This document shows, in pieces, positions 11,738 through 23,379 of a DNA stretch of 64,000 nt. Within the stretch, counting starts at the first letter, position 1; every line of letters starts with the position of its first letter. The notes beneath the pieces were generated by a model. The model was not told where the DNA came from and made no database searches. It worked only from the letters and a program-made list of their open reading frames with translations. Location of the stretch: the NCBI RefSeq assembly GCF_037893015.1, contig NC_133666.1, positions 625,978,310 through 626,042,309 on the forward strand, read 5' to 3'. The position numbers were made by a program, and so were the translations under genes. This DNA is from Macrotis lagotis. Lineage: Eukaryota; Chordata; Mammalia; Peramelemorphia; Peramelidae.

Positions 11738-11879
11738 TAGCATTTGTCATTTCTGAGAGATGTGATGTGGTAACTCAGAATTGTTTTTTCTCTAATGAAT
11801 TGTAATTTAGAGCATTTTGCTATATGCCTAAAGATAGATTTGATTTCTTCTGAAAGCTACCAATTAGCAGGTTTTAAAA

Positions 11880-13165
11880 AATTCAATTTTATTTTATTTT
11901 TTTGTTTCAAATTCTTTTTCTCCCACATCTCTTCAGCCTGACACATGGAGAAGGCAAGAAAAACAACACATGATTTTTATTGTTTTTTTTTTACTATTAA
12001 TATGGTCAATTTTGATTATACTTTACCTAATGTTATATCCAATCCTGTATTATTGGTATAAATCTAGCTTGGTCATACTATATGATCTTTGTGATATTTT
12101 GCCATAGTTTCCTTGCTAATTGTTTATTTGTCTGTTTTGTTAGATTTTTCAGGGCAATGGGGTTAAGTGGCTTGCCCAAGGCCACACGGCTAGGTAATTA
12201 TTAAGTGTCTGAGGTTGGATTTGAACCCAGGTACTCCTGACTCCAAGGCTGGTGCTCTATTCACTGTGCCACCTAGCCACCCCACTAATTGTTTAGTTAA
12301 AAGTTTTGCATCAATGTTAATTAGGAATATTTTTCTATAATTTTCTTTCTTTGTTTTGACTCTTCTGAGTTATTTATATCATTGAAAGAACTTGGTTGGA
12401 CATCTTTACCTACTTTTAAAAAATAACATATAATATTGGAATTAATTGTTCTTTAAATGTTTAATAGAATTCTTTTTAAATACATCTGCTTTTGGATTGC
12501 TCTCCTCCTACCCCTTTCCCCTCCCAGGAGTTCATTTATGACTTGTTTAATTTATTTTTCTAAGATAGGATAATTTAAGTACTATTTTCTATTCTATTAA
12601 TATAGGAAATTTATATTTTTATAAATGATCATTTCATTTAGATTATCAGTTTTATTGGTATCTAGTTGGGTAAAATAGCAACTCCTAATTGTTTTTTTTC
12701 TTCTTCAGCAACTATGAATTCATCTTTTTTCATTTTTGATACTGGTAATTTGTTTTCTTCTTTCTGTTTTAAAAATCAAATTAGCTAATTTCTTTTTTGC
12801 TTTTTTTTTAGTTTTTGCAAGGCAATTATTCAAGTAATAGTTTTTAATTTGTCTATTTTCTAGTTTTCAAATTTTTTTAGTTGCACACTAAAATCAACAT
12901 CTGTTTTTTCTCTTTTATTAATAAAAATGTTTACATATGTATGCACATACATATGCACAAGTATATATATATATGCATATGTGTACATATAAGTGTAAGT
13001 GTGTCTATGTGTGTTTTCCCTAAGTACTGCTTTGATTGCATCCCACAAATTTTGGTACATTGTCTCATTGCTGTCATTTTCTTTAATGAAATTACTGATT
13101 GATTCTGTGATTTGTTCTTTGATTTACTTGTTGTTTAGAATTAAGTTATTTAGTTGATTATTCAT
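11880..13165 (-). mobile_element. L1 ORF2 fragment (reverse transcriptase region)
   Basis: Antisense translation around 12,000-12,350 gives the L1 ORF2 core that precedes the catalytic motifs (LINIDAKLLTKQLARK, then YDQARFIP), with stops and frame changes. 11,880-11,980 is a separate scrap of L1 3' end. A SINE at 12,130-12,284 interrupts it. From 12,480 rightward the sequence is very AT-rich and only weakly L1-like; 12,940-13,015 is a TATG/TGTA-rich simple repeat. Confidence 0.75.
12130..12284 (-). mobile_element. tRNA-derived SINE nested in L1
   Basis: Duplicated target ctaattgttta at 12,116-12,126 and 12,285-12,295; the two L1 halves rejoin precisely around it. Confidence 0.93.
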
Positions 13166-14428
13166 AGTTTTTATATTTTTATTTATTTTATAAAATATTT
13201 TCCAATTATATGCTTAAGCTTTTTTTGACATTTTTTTTGAAAATTTTGAGTTCTGAATTCTCTCCTCTTGCCTGTCCCTTTCTTACCCAATGAGAAGGCA
13301 AGCAATATATTGATCATGCATTTGAAATCATGCAAAACATATTTCTGTATTAACCATCTTGTAAAAGAAAACATACACAAAATAACCTCCCTCAAAAAAA
13401 TAAAGTTAAAAAACGATCTTTCTGTCTGCATTCAGTTTATCAACTCTCTCTCTCTTTAGGTAGGTAGTAGTTTCATCCTGGGTCCTTGGAATTGTCTTGG
13501 ATCGTTGTACTGATCACAGTTGATCACCTTCACAATATTACTCTTACAGCATTCAGAATTTTCCTGGTTCTATTCACTTCACTTTGCATCAGTTCATCTA
13601 AGTCTTCCCAGGTTTTTCTGAAACCATCTTGCTCATCATTTCATATATCACAAAGTATTCCATAACAATCATATACCTCAACTTATTCAGTCATTCCCCA
13701 GTTGATGGGCAACCTCTCAACTTTCAATTCTTTGCCTCCAGAAGAAGAGTTGCTATATGTGTAAATGTATTTGCAAATAAGTTTTTTCCTTTTTTTAAAA
13801 ATCTTTTTGGGAATACAGACTTAACACTGGATATAGTTCCAGATTGTTATCCAGAATGATTGGACTAGTTCACAACTCCACCAACAGTGAATCAGTGTCC
13901 CAGTTATTCAACATCCCACCCAGAAGTTGTCATTTTCTTTTCTAGCATGTTAGTCAATCTCATAGGTGTGAAATGAAATCTCAGTTGTCTTAATTAGCAT
14001 TTCTTTAATCAGTAGTGACTTAGAACATTTTTATGTGACTATTAATAGTTTTGTTTTTTCTGAAAACTGCCTGTTTATATACTTTGTCCATTTAACAACT
14101 GGGAAATAGTTTATATTATTATAAATCTGGCTTAGTTTTCTATGTATTTGTCAGAGAAATTTACTGTAAAAAATTTCTCCCATTTTACTAGTACTTTTAA
14201 CTGGAATGGATGTTGTGTTTTGTCAAAAGCTTTTACCACGGGGCAGCTAGGTGGCATAGTGGATAAAGCACTGACCCTGGAGTCAGGAGTACCTGGGTTC
14301 AAATCGGGTCTCAGACACTTAATAATTACCTAGCTGTGTGGCCTTGGACAAGCCACTTAACCCCGTTTGCCTTGCAAAAACCTAAAAAAAAAGCTTTTAC
14401 CACATATATTGAAATAATTGAATAGATA
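13166..14428 (-). mobile_element. L1 3' end
   Basis: A second minus-strand L1 3' end (tgagaaggcaagcaatatat, ttggaattgtcttggatcgt, tcattccccagttgatgggc, gttcacaactccaccaacag, ggtgtgaaatgaaatctcag). It is more diverged than typical young copies. A SINE sits at 14,240-14,388. Confidence 0.88.
14240..14388 (+). mobile_element. tRNA-derived SINE nested in L1
   Basis: Complete copy with an exact 15-base target duplication aaaagcttttaccac at 14,225-14,239 and 14,389-14,403. Few differences from consensus, so a fairly recent insertion. Confidence 0.96.
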
Positions 14429-14429
14429 A

Positions 14430-14915
14430 GTTTTTAAAAGAAGAAATCCAAAATGTCAACAAATGAAAAATATGCTCCAAAACATCATCAATATCTAGAG
14501 AAATGTTAATTAAAACAAATCTGAGGTTCTACCTCATACTTATAAGATTGGTAAAGATAACCAAAAAATGAAAAAACAATTATGGGAGAGGCTGTAGAAA
14601 AACAGATACAGTAAAAGCATCTTGGAACTATCCCCCAAATTTGCTAAACTAAATGCCTTTTTGGCTCATTGACACTATTACAGGGTCTATACCCCAAAGA
14701 GACCAAACAAAAAAGATTGAGAAACCATTTGTATAAAAATATTTCTAGCAGCATTTTTTAATAGCAAAGACCCAGAAACTAAGGTTGGGCTCATCAATTG
14801 AGGAATAGCTCAATAAATTATGGTGTGAATGTAATAAAATACTATTGTACTGTAAGAAATTATGAAGAAGACAGTTTCAAAGGAGCCTGAGAAGACTTAC
14901 AAGAACTTTCCTTTT
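14430..14915 (+). mobile_element. L1 3' region, plus strand
   Basis: Carries gggtctataccccaaagaga, aaatatttctagcagcattt, ctcatcaattgaggaatagc, tgagaagacttacaagaact: the L1 3' end in sense. The remainder of this end probably resumes at 15,265 after an L2 scrap. Confidence 0.8.
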
Positions 14916-14919
14916 GAAA

Positions 14920-15190
14920 TTCTACTTGACTTAAATTCCATTTAATCCAATGCTACTGTCCTGGATACCTTTGACTCTCACGTCCCCACACTTTTCCAGC
15001 TTCCTGGTGTGTGTCTTCTCTCATTAGATTGTAAACTCCTTAATGGAAGGGGCTAGCTTTCTTTTTCTTATCTGTAGCTCTAGCATTTAGCATAGTTTCT
15101 GGCACTTAATAATTTAATATTAACATCGTTATTAAAAATTAGTAATCCGCATCATGAATGTACAACACATTGGCATGTATTAATAATTTC
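14920..15190 (+). mobile_element. L2-like LINE 3' end
   Basis: tctcattagattgtaaactc, ccttaatggaaggggctagc and agcatagtttctggcactta are the L2 3' end. It lies between two halves of a plus-strand L1 3' end. Confidence 0.7.
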
Positions 15191-15264
15191 AATGACTAGT
15201 CAATGATGTTTATATTAATATATGTTAATAATTCTTAAATGCTTATTTAATTGAATTTAACTGC

Positions 15265-15640
15265 TATAGAGTAAATTGAACAGAACCAGTAAAATTCATA
15301 TAATAACATTAATGCTATAAACAATTTTGAAAGACTTAAAAATTCTCATCAATGCAGATAGAGAGACTTTAGACTCAAGATGCAGAATGAGACACTTTTA
15401 GGAATGACCAATATGGAAATTTCTTCTGAGTTTTTTTGGGGGGTAATTTTTTCTTTCTAATTGGAGGGGTAAATAGGAGTCAGAGAGAGCTGAATGGACT
15501 AAAGGATGAGGTTACAAAAATAAATAGAAAAGAGGATCATTGAACAAAATGTTTATAATGCACAACAAAAAAGGAAAGAATAGCAAAAGTAAGTATAACC
15601 AGTACAGCTTTGGAAGTTACATTTTGATAGGAAGAAAAAA
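15265..15640 (+). mobile_element. L1 3' UTR fragment
   Basis: aacagaaccagtaaaattca, aatgcagatagagagacttt, gaatgagacacttttaggaa: a diverged L1/HAL1-type 3' end terminated by an A-rich stretch near 15,640. Confidence 0.6.
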
Positions 15641-15694
15641 AAAAATCTTTGTTTCAAATTTCTCTCATAAGTATTAGAGAGTAAATATATGTAA

Positions 15695-15920
15695 GGTAGC
15701 AAGGGACCTTGGTGGATAGAGCACTAGATTTGTGAAGATGCATCTTCCTGAATTCAAATACAGCCTCAGACACGTATTAGCTATGTGACCCTGAGCAAGT
15801 CATTTGCTTTAGTTCCTAATCAATAAAATGAGGAGGAAAAGGCAAATCGTGCTAGTATTTTTACCAAGAAATTCTAAATAGAATCCCAAAAGAGTTAGAC
15901 TGAAAAGTAACTGAACTGAC
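15695..15920 (+). mobile_element. MAR1-type SINE
   Basis: Head ggtggatagagcactagatt, B-box-like gaattcaaatacagcctcag, CORE segment, tail ccaagaaattctaaatagaa. Confidence 0.8.
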
Positions 15921-16323
15921 TCTAATTAACATTAAACAATTAACAGATAGAAATAAGGTATCTCAAAAGCCTTAGTGCAGTTTTAAGCAATTAAAGCAAT
16001 ATTTAAATTATTAAAGCTTATTTGGGAGGAGAATTAAGGAATTTTTTTCATCTTTTCCCCACTCAATTAGCCATGGTATCTAATAATGCAGTTGTATTAT
16101 AACAGCAGTTGAAGAGTTGGTTTGAAAGAGTTCAAGGCATCATTGAGGGAGCAGAGACATATATTCTCTAGACAGACATAGATATAGATACTGTAGACCA
16201 GAAGCAATGCAAAGAAGTGTGACAGCTCTAGACTCAAGGGAGAGGGAGCTCTGGAAACAGAGAGATTGGCTCCAGAAAGGAGCCAGACATGCCCTGGTCT
16301 CTGTGAGTTTCTTTCTTTCCATA

Positions 16324-16469
16324 TTTTTTTTTTGGCAAGGCAATGGGGTTAAGTGGCTTGCCCAAGGCCACACAGCTAGGTAATTATTAAATGTCTGAGA
16401 CCAGATTTGAATTCAGGTACTCCTGACTCCAGGGCTGGTGCTCTATCCACTGGGCCACCTAGCTGCCCC
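16324..16469 (-). mobile_element. tRNA-derived marsupial SINE
   Basis: Complete minus-strand copy (ggcaaggcaatggggttaag ... ccacctagctgcccc), close to consensus. Confidence 0.94.
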
Positions 16470-17089
16470 TATCTTATTTTTACTGCATGGTTTGATCATC
16501 ATTGTACTCTTAGGTTGAGCCTATTCTTCCCTTCGATGCTGCCTGTATTAGTGAAGAATTTTCCACCTAATGTTCAGTCTATGCCATCTTGATAAATACC
16601 TTTGCTAGGAGCTTAGAAGTGCCTCTGGCTGACTGTGAGAGGGAAGCACACAAGGAGAGGCTATGAGATCTAGCCCTAGAGGTAGTCCTCTAAGGATCAA
16701 TGAAGCAAGCAGTCTTTGTACACACCTCATGAACCTTCAAGTGCTCTGTAGATGCTATTATTATTTCTGTTATTGCTACCATTATTATTACTCTAGATCC
16801 TGAGAGAACAACCACTTCATGGGACTGTTGTGCATGTGAGCTCAAGGTGAGAGAATGTTGCATTTATTTAAGTCAATATGCCCATACTGGGCCTACATCT
16901 TTGATGCCTCTGAATCTTACTGTCTTATTATCCTGCCTTAATTAAAAGTAGTTAAAGCTCTGGGATTATTCTGAGAGATTTGCTGTGATATCAACATGTC
17001 AGCTAAGTTGTGAAACTTGAAGAATCTAAATTAAAGGAAAACCTCACTTCCGGTAGCCACAGAATGCTTTACAACTTCTCCTTAATTTG

Positions 17090-17190
17090 TCATCATGGTT
17101 AAGAGACTTGCCCAGGGTCACACAGCAAGATTTATATTCAAGTCCTCCTGAATCCAGGGCCTGGGCTCTATCCACTGTATCATAGCTCCA
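17090..17190 (-). mobile_element. SINE/MIR fragment
   Basis: gacttgcccagggtcacaca, caagtcctcctgaatccagg, ctctatccactgtatcatag: the tRNA-like end of a MIR-family SINE. Confidence 0.75.
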
Positions 17191-17199
17191 CAGCTCATT

Positions 17200-18400
17200 T
17201 AATTTCAAACAAAAAGTCAGTGCCCAAACTTGGACTTAGCTGTGCCCACCAAAGCAGGTGGTTGTTGTTTTCTTCTTCTTTCTTTCTTTCTGGAAAAACA
17301 CCCCCCAAAACAGTCATTAGTTTCTCTTGAGTACCATCAACTGCTCTTTGCAGGACCTAACACTTGCCTAGGATTCTGTAAACAATTAGAGGCAGCTTTG
17401 GCCACATTCAGAGGAAGGCCAGGAAGTTCACAATCCAGACTTCTGTCTTCTAGGCCAAGCAGATGGTTTAGGCTTGAAAGACTCATTACTGCAGAAATGA
17501 CTTCAGGTGTTATAGGTTAGGTTAGAAAAAAGCAGCTATGTGAATCAGTGTATTGGTTTTATTTACTTAACTCTATTTCTCTGTTACAAGAGAGGCCAAG
17601 GGTTGGGGTGGGGGAGTAAGGGAGAAAGGTGGGCATTGGAAAGAACAGTGATCTAGAAGGACTACCAAAATAATTTTTTAAAATTATTTAACTTTATTAC
17701 TGTCACACCATTTGTGAAATTACATATAATTTCAGTGCATCCATTGTATATTTTGATTTTTATCCTTGTTTTTTGATGTATTTTTTTCCATTTCTAATGA
17801 GTGATGTGTTGGTGTCTGTGTCACAGAAAGGAAGAGAAACTGGAACTGCAATAAATACAAATTTTTTTTCATTCCCACAGATCAATAAACAGAACTACAG
17901 GTGCACTCAACCACGAACAGGCATTGACTCATCATGAGAAATCTAAGTAGGCTAAGTAGGATGAGAATGTTACTCCCAAAAATATCTGGAGAGGAAGAAG
18001 GGAGGATTGGTGTTGAGAAAAAAACAACTAAATGAATGCTCTCTGAAAGCTGGCATTAATATCAAAATAAGAAAGACTGTAAATTAAAAAAAACACAGAA
18101 AATACTTCTTTCATAAAGATCTGATTACCCTGGCACAGGCTGTATGGGCAGAGTGAAACACATCCATCCCAAACCCTATTACAGAAGAAAAGATTTTGAT
18201 ATATCATTGGAGTGCATCTAACAGCAGTTCAGGTACAAAAAATGTACTACTATACCTTCAGATATATATCTGTCTTTAAAAATAAAAATAATTAAAAAAA
18301 CATTTTAAAGCAGTCTTATTGCCTCTATTGAATGCTGTCAGAACTATCAAAAAACCTGATAATTTACAATTCAAATATAAATTATATTCCAAATCAGCCT
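17200..18400. other. Unassigned DNA
   Basis: No gene or repeat recognised. The 96-codon plus-strand frame at 17,230 begins in low-complexity text and shows no family motif. 18,400-18,490 has a weak MIR-like tail. Confidence 0.4.
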
Positions 18401-18514
18401 GGATTTGGCTTTTGGCCTTGGCTCTACTACTTCCTGGATGGGTGACTAAGTTATTTGACTCCACTGCATTGCAATTTCCTGATGTCAAACCATGTAATGG
18501 CAATCACCAACATT

Positions 18515-18720
18515 TATATGGGATTTTAAAGTTTGCAAAGTACATTATGTACATGAAATCATTTTAGCCTCATAATTGCTTAGTGTGGAAAGTACTATAG
18601 ATATTATCATCATTTTACAGATGAGGAAATTGAGGTCCTTGATTAGGGTAACAGCCTTCTAAGTGTCAGAGGCAGGATTTTTGAGACAGATTTTCCTGAT
18701 TCAATCAAGTCAGCACTTTT
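18515..18720 (-). mobile_element. MIR-like CORE-SINE
   Basis: gattttaaagtttgcaaagt, cattttacagatgaggaaat and caggatttttgagacagatt mark a minus-strand MIR-family element like the one at 5,783. Confidence 0.75.
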
Positions 18721-19107
18721 TGGTCTCCCTTCTTCCCTTTCAAGATTGTAAGGAAACTGAAAGGAGATAAGGATAGGAAAGCCCTTTGTAAGGGGTGTAA
18801 GATCTCTAGAGGAACACCTTCCATAGGCTTGTGTTGGAGCCAGAACAGATGGGTAGATAGGTAAAGTGCAAAATAAGTATCTATAGGGTGAGTTGACAGA
18901 GCAACTCTTTGTCACTCTGATGAATTTGGTAGACCAGTGGTGCCCTTCCCATAAACACTACCATGCATTCCCACAGGCATGGCAGTGGGAAGCGTTTCCA
19001 ACATTTCGCAAATGAGGTAGGCTGATTCTTGAATCCTAAAGGGTTTAGTTCAAATTCTGCTACTGAAGTTATGAAGCTTTGGGAAAATCATTTAATATCT
19101 ACATGCA

Positions 19108-19400
19108 GATAGATGGTGCAGTGGATAGAACACTGGTTTTGGAATCAGGAGGATATGAGTTTGAATTCAGCCTCTGACACGTACTAGCTGTGTGACCTTG
19201 GGCAACCCTGGTTGCCTTACTTTGAGGTCCATCTCTAGTCATTCTGATTCATTTCAGGCCACTGAACCCAGATGGCTCTGGAGGAGACAGTGAGACTGGT
19301 GACTTAGATCAGCAGTCCATCACTCAAATCCAATTCATGTTCTTGTAATGGCATCACCTCCCTGATGTTGTGGTCTTCAAGAATGAAGGACAAACATTAA
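19108..19400 (+). mobile_element. SINE with RTE-like 3' tail
   Basis: Head agatggtgcagtggatagaa, B-box-like gagtttgaattcagc, gctgtgtgaccttgggcaa, then a second half unlike MIR: ccagatggctctggaggaga, ggcatcacctccctgatgtt, caagaatgaaggacaaac. The last part resembles the 3' end of the RTE element at 30.1 kb, suggesting an RTE-mobilised SINE. A second, partial copy of this second half lies at 22,085-22,245. Confidence 0.75.
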
Positions 19401-19419
19401 GTGACTCTTTCAGATATCT

Positions 19420-19600
19420 ATACCAAGTGATAGACAGATGACATCAATCTCCAAGCATTTCTTAAGTATTAATTTATGTGCTGGGAATTGTGCTGTGAGC
19501 TTAAAATACAAGGAATGGTGAAAATAATCTCTAGTTTTAAGGAGTTCGTGTTTTAGTTGGATATTCCATATGTGTATCAGTAGGCAGAGACAAGAGACAA
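19420..19600 (+). mobile_element. L2/CR1-like LINE 3' fragment
   Basis: tccaagcatttcttaagtat, tgtgctgggaattgtgctgt, ctagttttaaggagttcgtg follow the usual order of this mammalian LINE end. Confidence 0.6.
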
Positions 19601-19942
19601 AGCGTATGTGGAGGGGAAGGCTGGGAAAGTGGGTGGATGCTGGGGAAGAGCATTTCACATATGGGAGACAGCCAGTGCTAGTATAAAGTGTATTTGTATC
19701 CATGCTTAAAGACTTTATGAGAACTTTTGTCTAATAGGCTCATCTTGAAAATTAAAGGATTCTAGGTCTGTCTTGAAAGATAAACTATACAGTAGAGAAA
19801 GCAGCTTGATTTGATAGAGAAGAGGGGATGGAATACACGCAGGGATATTATATTGTTCAGGGGAGATAATGGATATAAATCACTTTGTAAACCCTAAAAT
19901 GTTATATAAATACTAGTTATTGTTGTTACTATTTTGGGGGGT

Positions 19943-20510
19943 TGCTAGAATGTCTGAGAAAGAATTCATGAGATGTGGACTCTCTCCCAGGTAAGTTGGC
20001 ATTTATTGGGCACTCTGATGACACAGGGTACTGAGAGTCGAGAGATCTTCCAGTGAAGAAGGATCTGATATTTATATAGGAAGAGAAGAAGGAAGAGAGA
20101 AAAAAATGTTCTCAGATAAATAATGAAGTTCGTTTTTAGTGGATCTGGATGTCAGAAGTTGGCACCACCAAGAGACAGTTAGAAGGAACAGAACTTATAA
20201 ATTATAAATGTGTTTGTTAAGGAGGGCTTTTGAATAGCAAAGAAGAGACACCAGGTGTTGAGTGATTAAATCTCTAGGTAGACCAGACCCCAATCCTCAC
20301 AAAAAAGGTAAAAGGGCAAAGATTACCCTAAGCAGTGAACATTGATACTGGGCAACCAGAAGGCAAAAAGGCCTTGGGCAAAAGCAGAGGTAGGGACTTC
20401 AGAGCCAAGTCATAGCTAGAATTTCTGGTTCTATCAAGGACCCAGAAAGGATACTCAGAGCAGATTTGAATGTTGGGGAGGGAGCTCATTAATTGGGACC
20501 CTCCCCATCA
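19943..20510 (-). mobile_element. Solo LTR of an endogenous retrovirus
   Basis: On the minus strand the 568 bases run from TGATGGGGAGGG to ATTCTAGCA, so both ends have the TG...CA of retroviral LTRs. In that direction there is a U3 region, a TATA box (plus positions 20,069-20,078), then about 60 bases later an AATAAA polyadenylation signal (plus 20,002-20,007), then a short U5. No gag, pol or env lies on either side, so it is a solo LTR left by recombination. No convincing target duplication is visible: ttact follows on the right and occurs 12 bases before the left end. The family is not identified and it is unlike the LTR at 28.6 kb. Confidence 0.78.
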
Positions 20511-20514
20511 TTAC

Positions 20515-20516
<2 letters not shown>

Positions 20517-20555
<39 letters not shown>

Positions 20556-20556
20556 G
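20517..20556. repeat. (ATT)n microsatellite
   Basis: About 13 ATT units directly beside the solo LTR. Confidence 0.95.
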
Positions 20557-21520
20557 CTTCCAAACACCAGACCTAGTGGTAACTTCATTCCCTAAGTCTT
20601 CTACTGCACCCTACAGAACTCACACAGTTTAAAAAAGACAATTCAGGGAGTTTTAGATCAATGTTTAACTACCAGCTCTTCCAGATAATAAACTAATTGC
20701 ACTCACTGCATTATTTACATTTTTTCCATCACTTCTTGAAGTCTAGACAACAAAACATCAAACTAAGCCCTGATTTATAATTGCTGATTTCTGAGGTATA
20801 AATGTTCACACTGAATATTTGACAGTGGGTTCTTGTAAGCCTGCTCTTTGCTCCAGCACATCCCTGGATAGGAGATATTGAGAATGGGAAATTGACAGGG
20901 CTTGGCAACCCATTGAATATGAGAGGAAAGATAAAAGGAGCTGGCAAAGATAATTACATAGATATGGGAGAAGCTGAAATGGAGATGTCACTTAGAGAAG
21001 GAGCAAAATATAAAATAATTTGGTTTAATGAAAAGATAAATTTGTCTTTGAACCTGGTGAATCGTAGTTGCCACTAGTATATCCAGGTAAAAATTGTCTG
21101 GCAAACAACTTCCAAGATCCATCTAGCACTTGGAAGAGATAAAGAGCTGAAAGTCATTTTCAAAATTGTGGAAGTCAAGGGTTTCAATAAATTACCAAGG
21201 AAGAGAATATGGACAAAGAAGAAGAAAAAATATAGAACCTTGGACAACAGCCCCAGGAAGAAATGAGAAAACTATTGAGAAATGAACTAAGAAGATAGAA
21301 TCAGAGGCCAGAGGGACAAAAGAACCAGGAGAGTGGATTGTCTTAAACTGGGGAAGAAAAGAGTATCCTGAGGCAATAGAGGGGAAAAATGCTAAATGCT
21401 ATAATGAAGTCATGGAAGGATTCAAAAAAATAAAAGCCATTAGCATTAAAAATACTAAGTGTGATGAATGTGAGCTTGGGAAATAATATAGAAGGAAAGG
21501 ATTTTTTTCTCCTTAAAGAG
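20557..21520. other. Unassigned A-rich DNA
   Basis: From 20,900 the text is purine-rich and reminiscent of LINE untranslated sequence, but I cannot place it. No coding evidence. Confidence 0.4.
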
Positions 21521-21527
21521 TGTACAG

Positions 21528-21686
21528 GGCAGCTAGGTGGCACAGTGGATAGAGCACCGGCCCTGGAGTCAGGAGTACCTGAGTTCAAATCTAGCCTCAG
21601 ACACTTAATAATTACTTAGCTGTGTGGCCTTGGGCAAGCCACTTAACCCCATTGCCTTGCAAAAACCTTAAAAAAAAGAGAGAGAG
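21528..21686 (+). mobile_element. tRNA-derived marsupial SINE
   Basis: Complete, near-consensus copy with target duplication agagtgtacag at 21,517-21,527 and 21,687-21,697; the right tail includes a short (AG)n run. Confidence 0.95.
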
Positions 21687-22084
21687 AGAGTGTACAGCAT
21701 GATGCCATGTGAAATCAGTGGGACCAGAGGAAATTTTGTGTTGACTACAACTATATAAACTCGAAAACTAAACCAAGAGTTATCAAACTTCAAATGGGCT
21801 CAGAATGGGACACTTCAGTAGAAGATAAACACCAAAAAAAAAAAAAAAAGATTTCCAAACTATGTTTGGAAGGGGGTGATTTTTTTTTTAAGTGAGGGAG
21901 CGTTGTGCAGAGCTCTGATTGACTCAAAGTAAATGTAAATAGCAACTGTTTTTGTTTTGACCTGGAGGTCTTCCCCTCCCAGATTGATTTTTTTTTTTAA
22001 CTAGGTAAAAGAGGGCATTCTCTGCCACATTTCTTATCTAGCCTTAATCACTGAATGGGCATTGACTCTTTCAAACTATGACCT

Positions 22085-22245
22085 GCTATAAAGCCAAGAT
22101 CTTCCTCTGCATCCAGGGCCATCTCTGGTTCTAGTTTGACTTATGGCTCCACATGACTCCAGAGGATAAAGTGAGTCTGGCGACTTGCACAGCTCTCTAC
22201 TTAAATCCAATTCACTTGCACGTCGTGGCATCACTTCCCTAATGT
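22085..22245 (+). mobile_element. 3' part of RTE-tailed SINE
   Basis: ggctccacatgactccagag, ttaaatccaattcacttgca and tggcatcacttccctaatgt parallel the second half of the SINE at 19,108. Confidence 0.6.
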
Positions 22246-22249
22246 CCCT

Positions 22250-22720
22250 TTCTATACAAAATTTCTGTTGTATTGTCTCATCAGTTACAGTCTGCCAGGT
22301 TAGAGTGGCTAGAGCCTCTCTCTGAAAAAAGGCAGTCTAACAGTATTTTGTTTATGACCACCACACCTAGCTAACAGAAGACCAGGAGAAGATTTAATCT
22401 CACTGCTCCTACTCTCAGTTTTTCCTTCTCAGATCCTTATGTCTACCTGAGGTCAAGGTCTTTTGTTTATTAGACAACAGGGTTCAAGCAATCTGACATA
22501 CTTCCAAAATCCTCTCTGAATGGGTTTACAAATGAATTTGAGAAATAACCAAAGACAGGACAAAGGGGCAAGATCAGAGTTCTCCAGTCACCTAAAGTCC
22601 TATCTTTACTAAATAAAACTGTCCCTAGCAAAGTCAAGGTTTTTGGTCCTAAACCAGCTAAGATCTCATTCTTCTTACATATAGAACAAAAACTTAAACT
22701 GTGAAGACCAGTTCCTATTT
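22250..22720. other. Unassigned DNA
   Basis: No repeat or gene recognised. LTR origin was considered, but TG/CA ends and an ordered TATA/AATAAA pair were not found. Confidence 0.4.
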
Positions 22721-23060
22721 ATCTTTGTTATAACCTGGAGGGCCTAGTACAATGTATATTAGAGTTTGTTAAATGTTAAATAAATAAATGAATGAATATT
22801 TATACTTTTCCATCTTTCTACCTGAAATACTTTGTCCCTCTACAAATGTCCTCTCCACCTCCAATTCAGCACATATTTATCAAGTACCTACTAATGTCCT
22901 AGGCGATGTAGGAAATACAACGATAGATGTGACATGATTCCTGTCTTCATGGAACTTATCATTTAGGAGGAAAGCAGAAAATATACAAAAATAATTATCT
23001 TACCAAATGGAACATGGCAAAGGCCTAAGAGTTTATAAACACAGTCTGTTGTGAGATTTG
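22720..23060 (+). mobile_element. L2/CR1-like LINE fragments
   Basis: First an L2 3' tail (gagggcctagtacaatgtat, taaataaataaatgaatga), then text of the type cacatatttatcaagtacct, aaatacaacgatagatgtga, cttcatggaacttatcattt. Confidence 0.6.
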
Positions 23061-23258
23061 AGGAATTAGAAGATTTTTGAACTGGGAATAAATTCCCTTT
23101 AAAATTGGTGAATATGAAATAGAAAAATAATTTCAATCATGTTGAAAAGGAAAGCAGTTAAAAACTTTATACAATGGAAAGATCTGAAAATATGCTTTAA
23201 GTTTTTTCTTTTTTTATGTTATTTCCTTGACAAACATCAACTAATAAGAATATTTCCG

Positions 23259-23373
23259 AGACAGCCAGGTGGTGTAGTGGATAGAGCACTCTGGTCTCAG
23301 ACACTTAATAATTGCCTAGCTGTGTGACCCTGGTCAAGTCACTTAACCCCATTGCCTTAAATAAAATTAAAAA
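23259..23373 (+). mobile_element. SINE with internal deletion of the B box
   Basis: Ends are complete (agacagccaggtggtgtagt ... aaccccattgcc), but the sequence jumps from gatagagcac to tctcagacac, losing about 45 bases including gttcaaatc. Target duplication aagaatatttcc at 23,246-23,257 and 23,374-23,385. Confidence 0.93.
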
Positions 23374-23379
23374 AAGAAT

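Larger units (their letters stand above)
10630..11878 (-). mobile_element. L1 3' end with two nested SINEs
   Basis: In antisense it carries the marsupial L1 3' end in order: ttgagctccaaatcctgtca, catcataacattg, tcagccattccccaaattga, ttccaattctttgccaccat, ggggtacagacctagtagtg, tctccagaatggt-like text, gatttgatttcttctgaaag. Two SINEs (11,077-11,250 and 11,585-11,737) split it; both have duplicated L1 sequence at their edges. Confidence 0.9.

Noticed and set aside
22250..22720. Second solo LTR
   Set aside because: No TG/CA termini or ordered TATA and AATAAA could be found.
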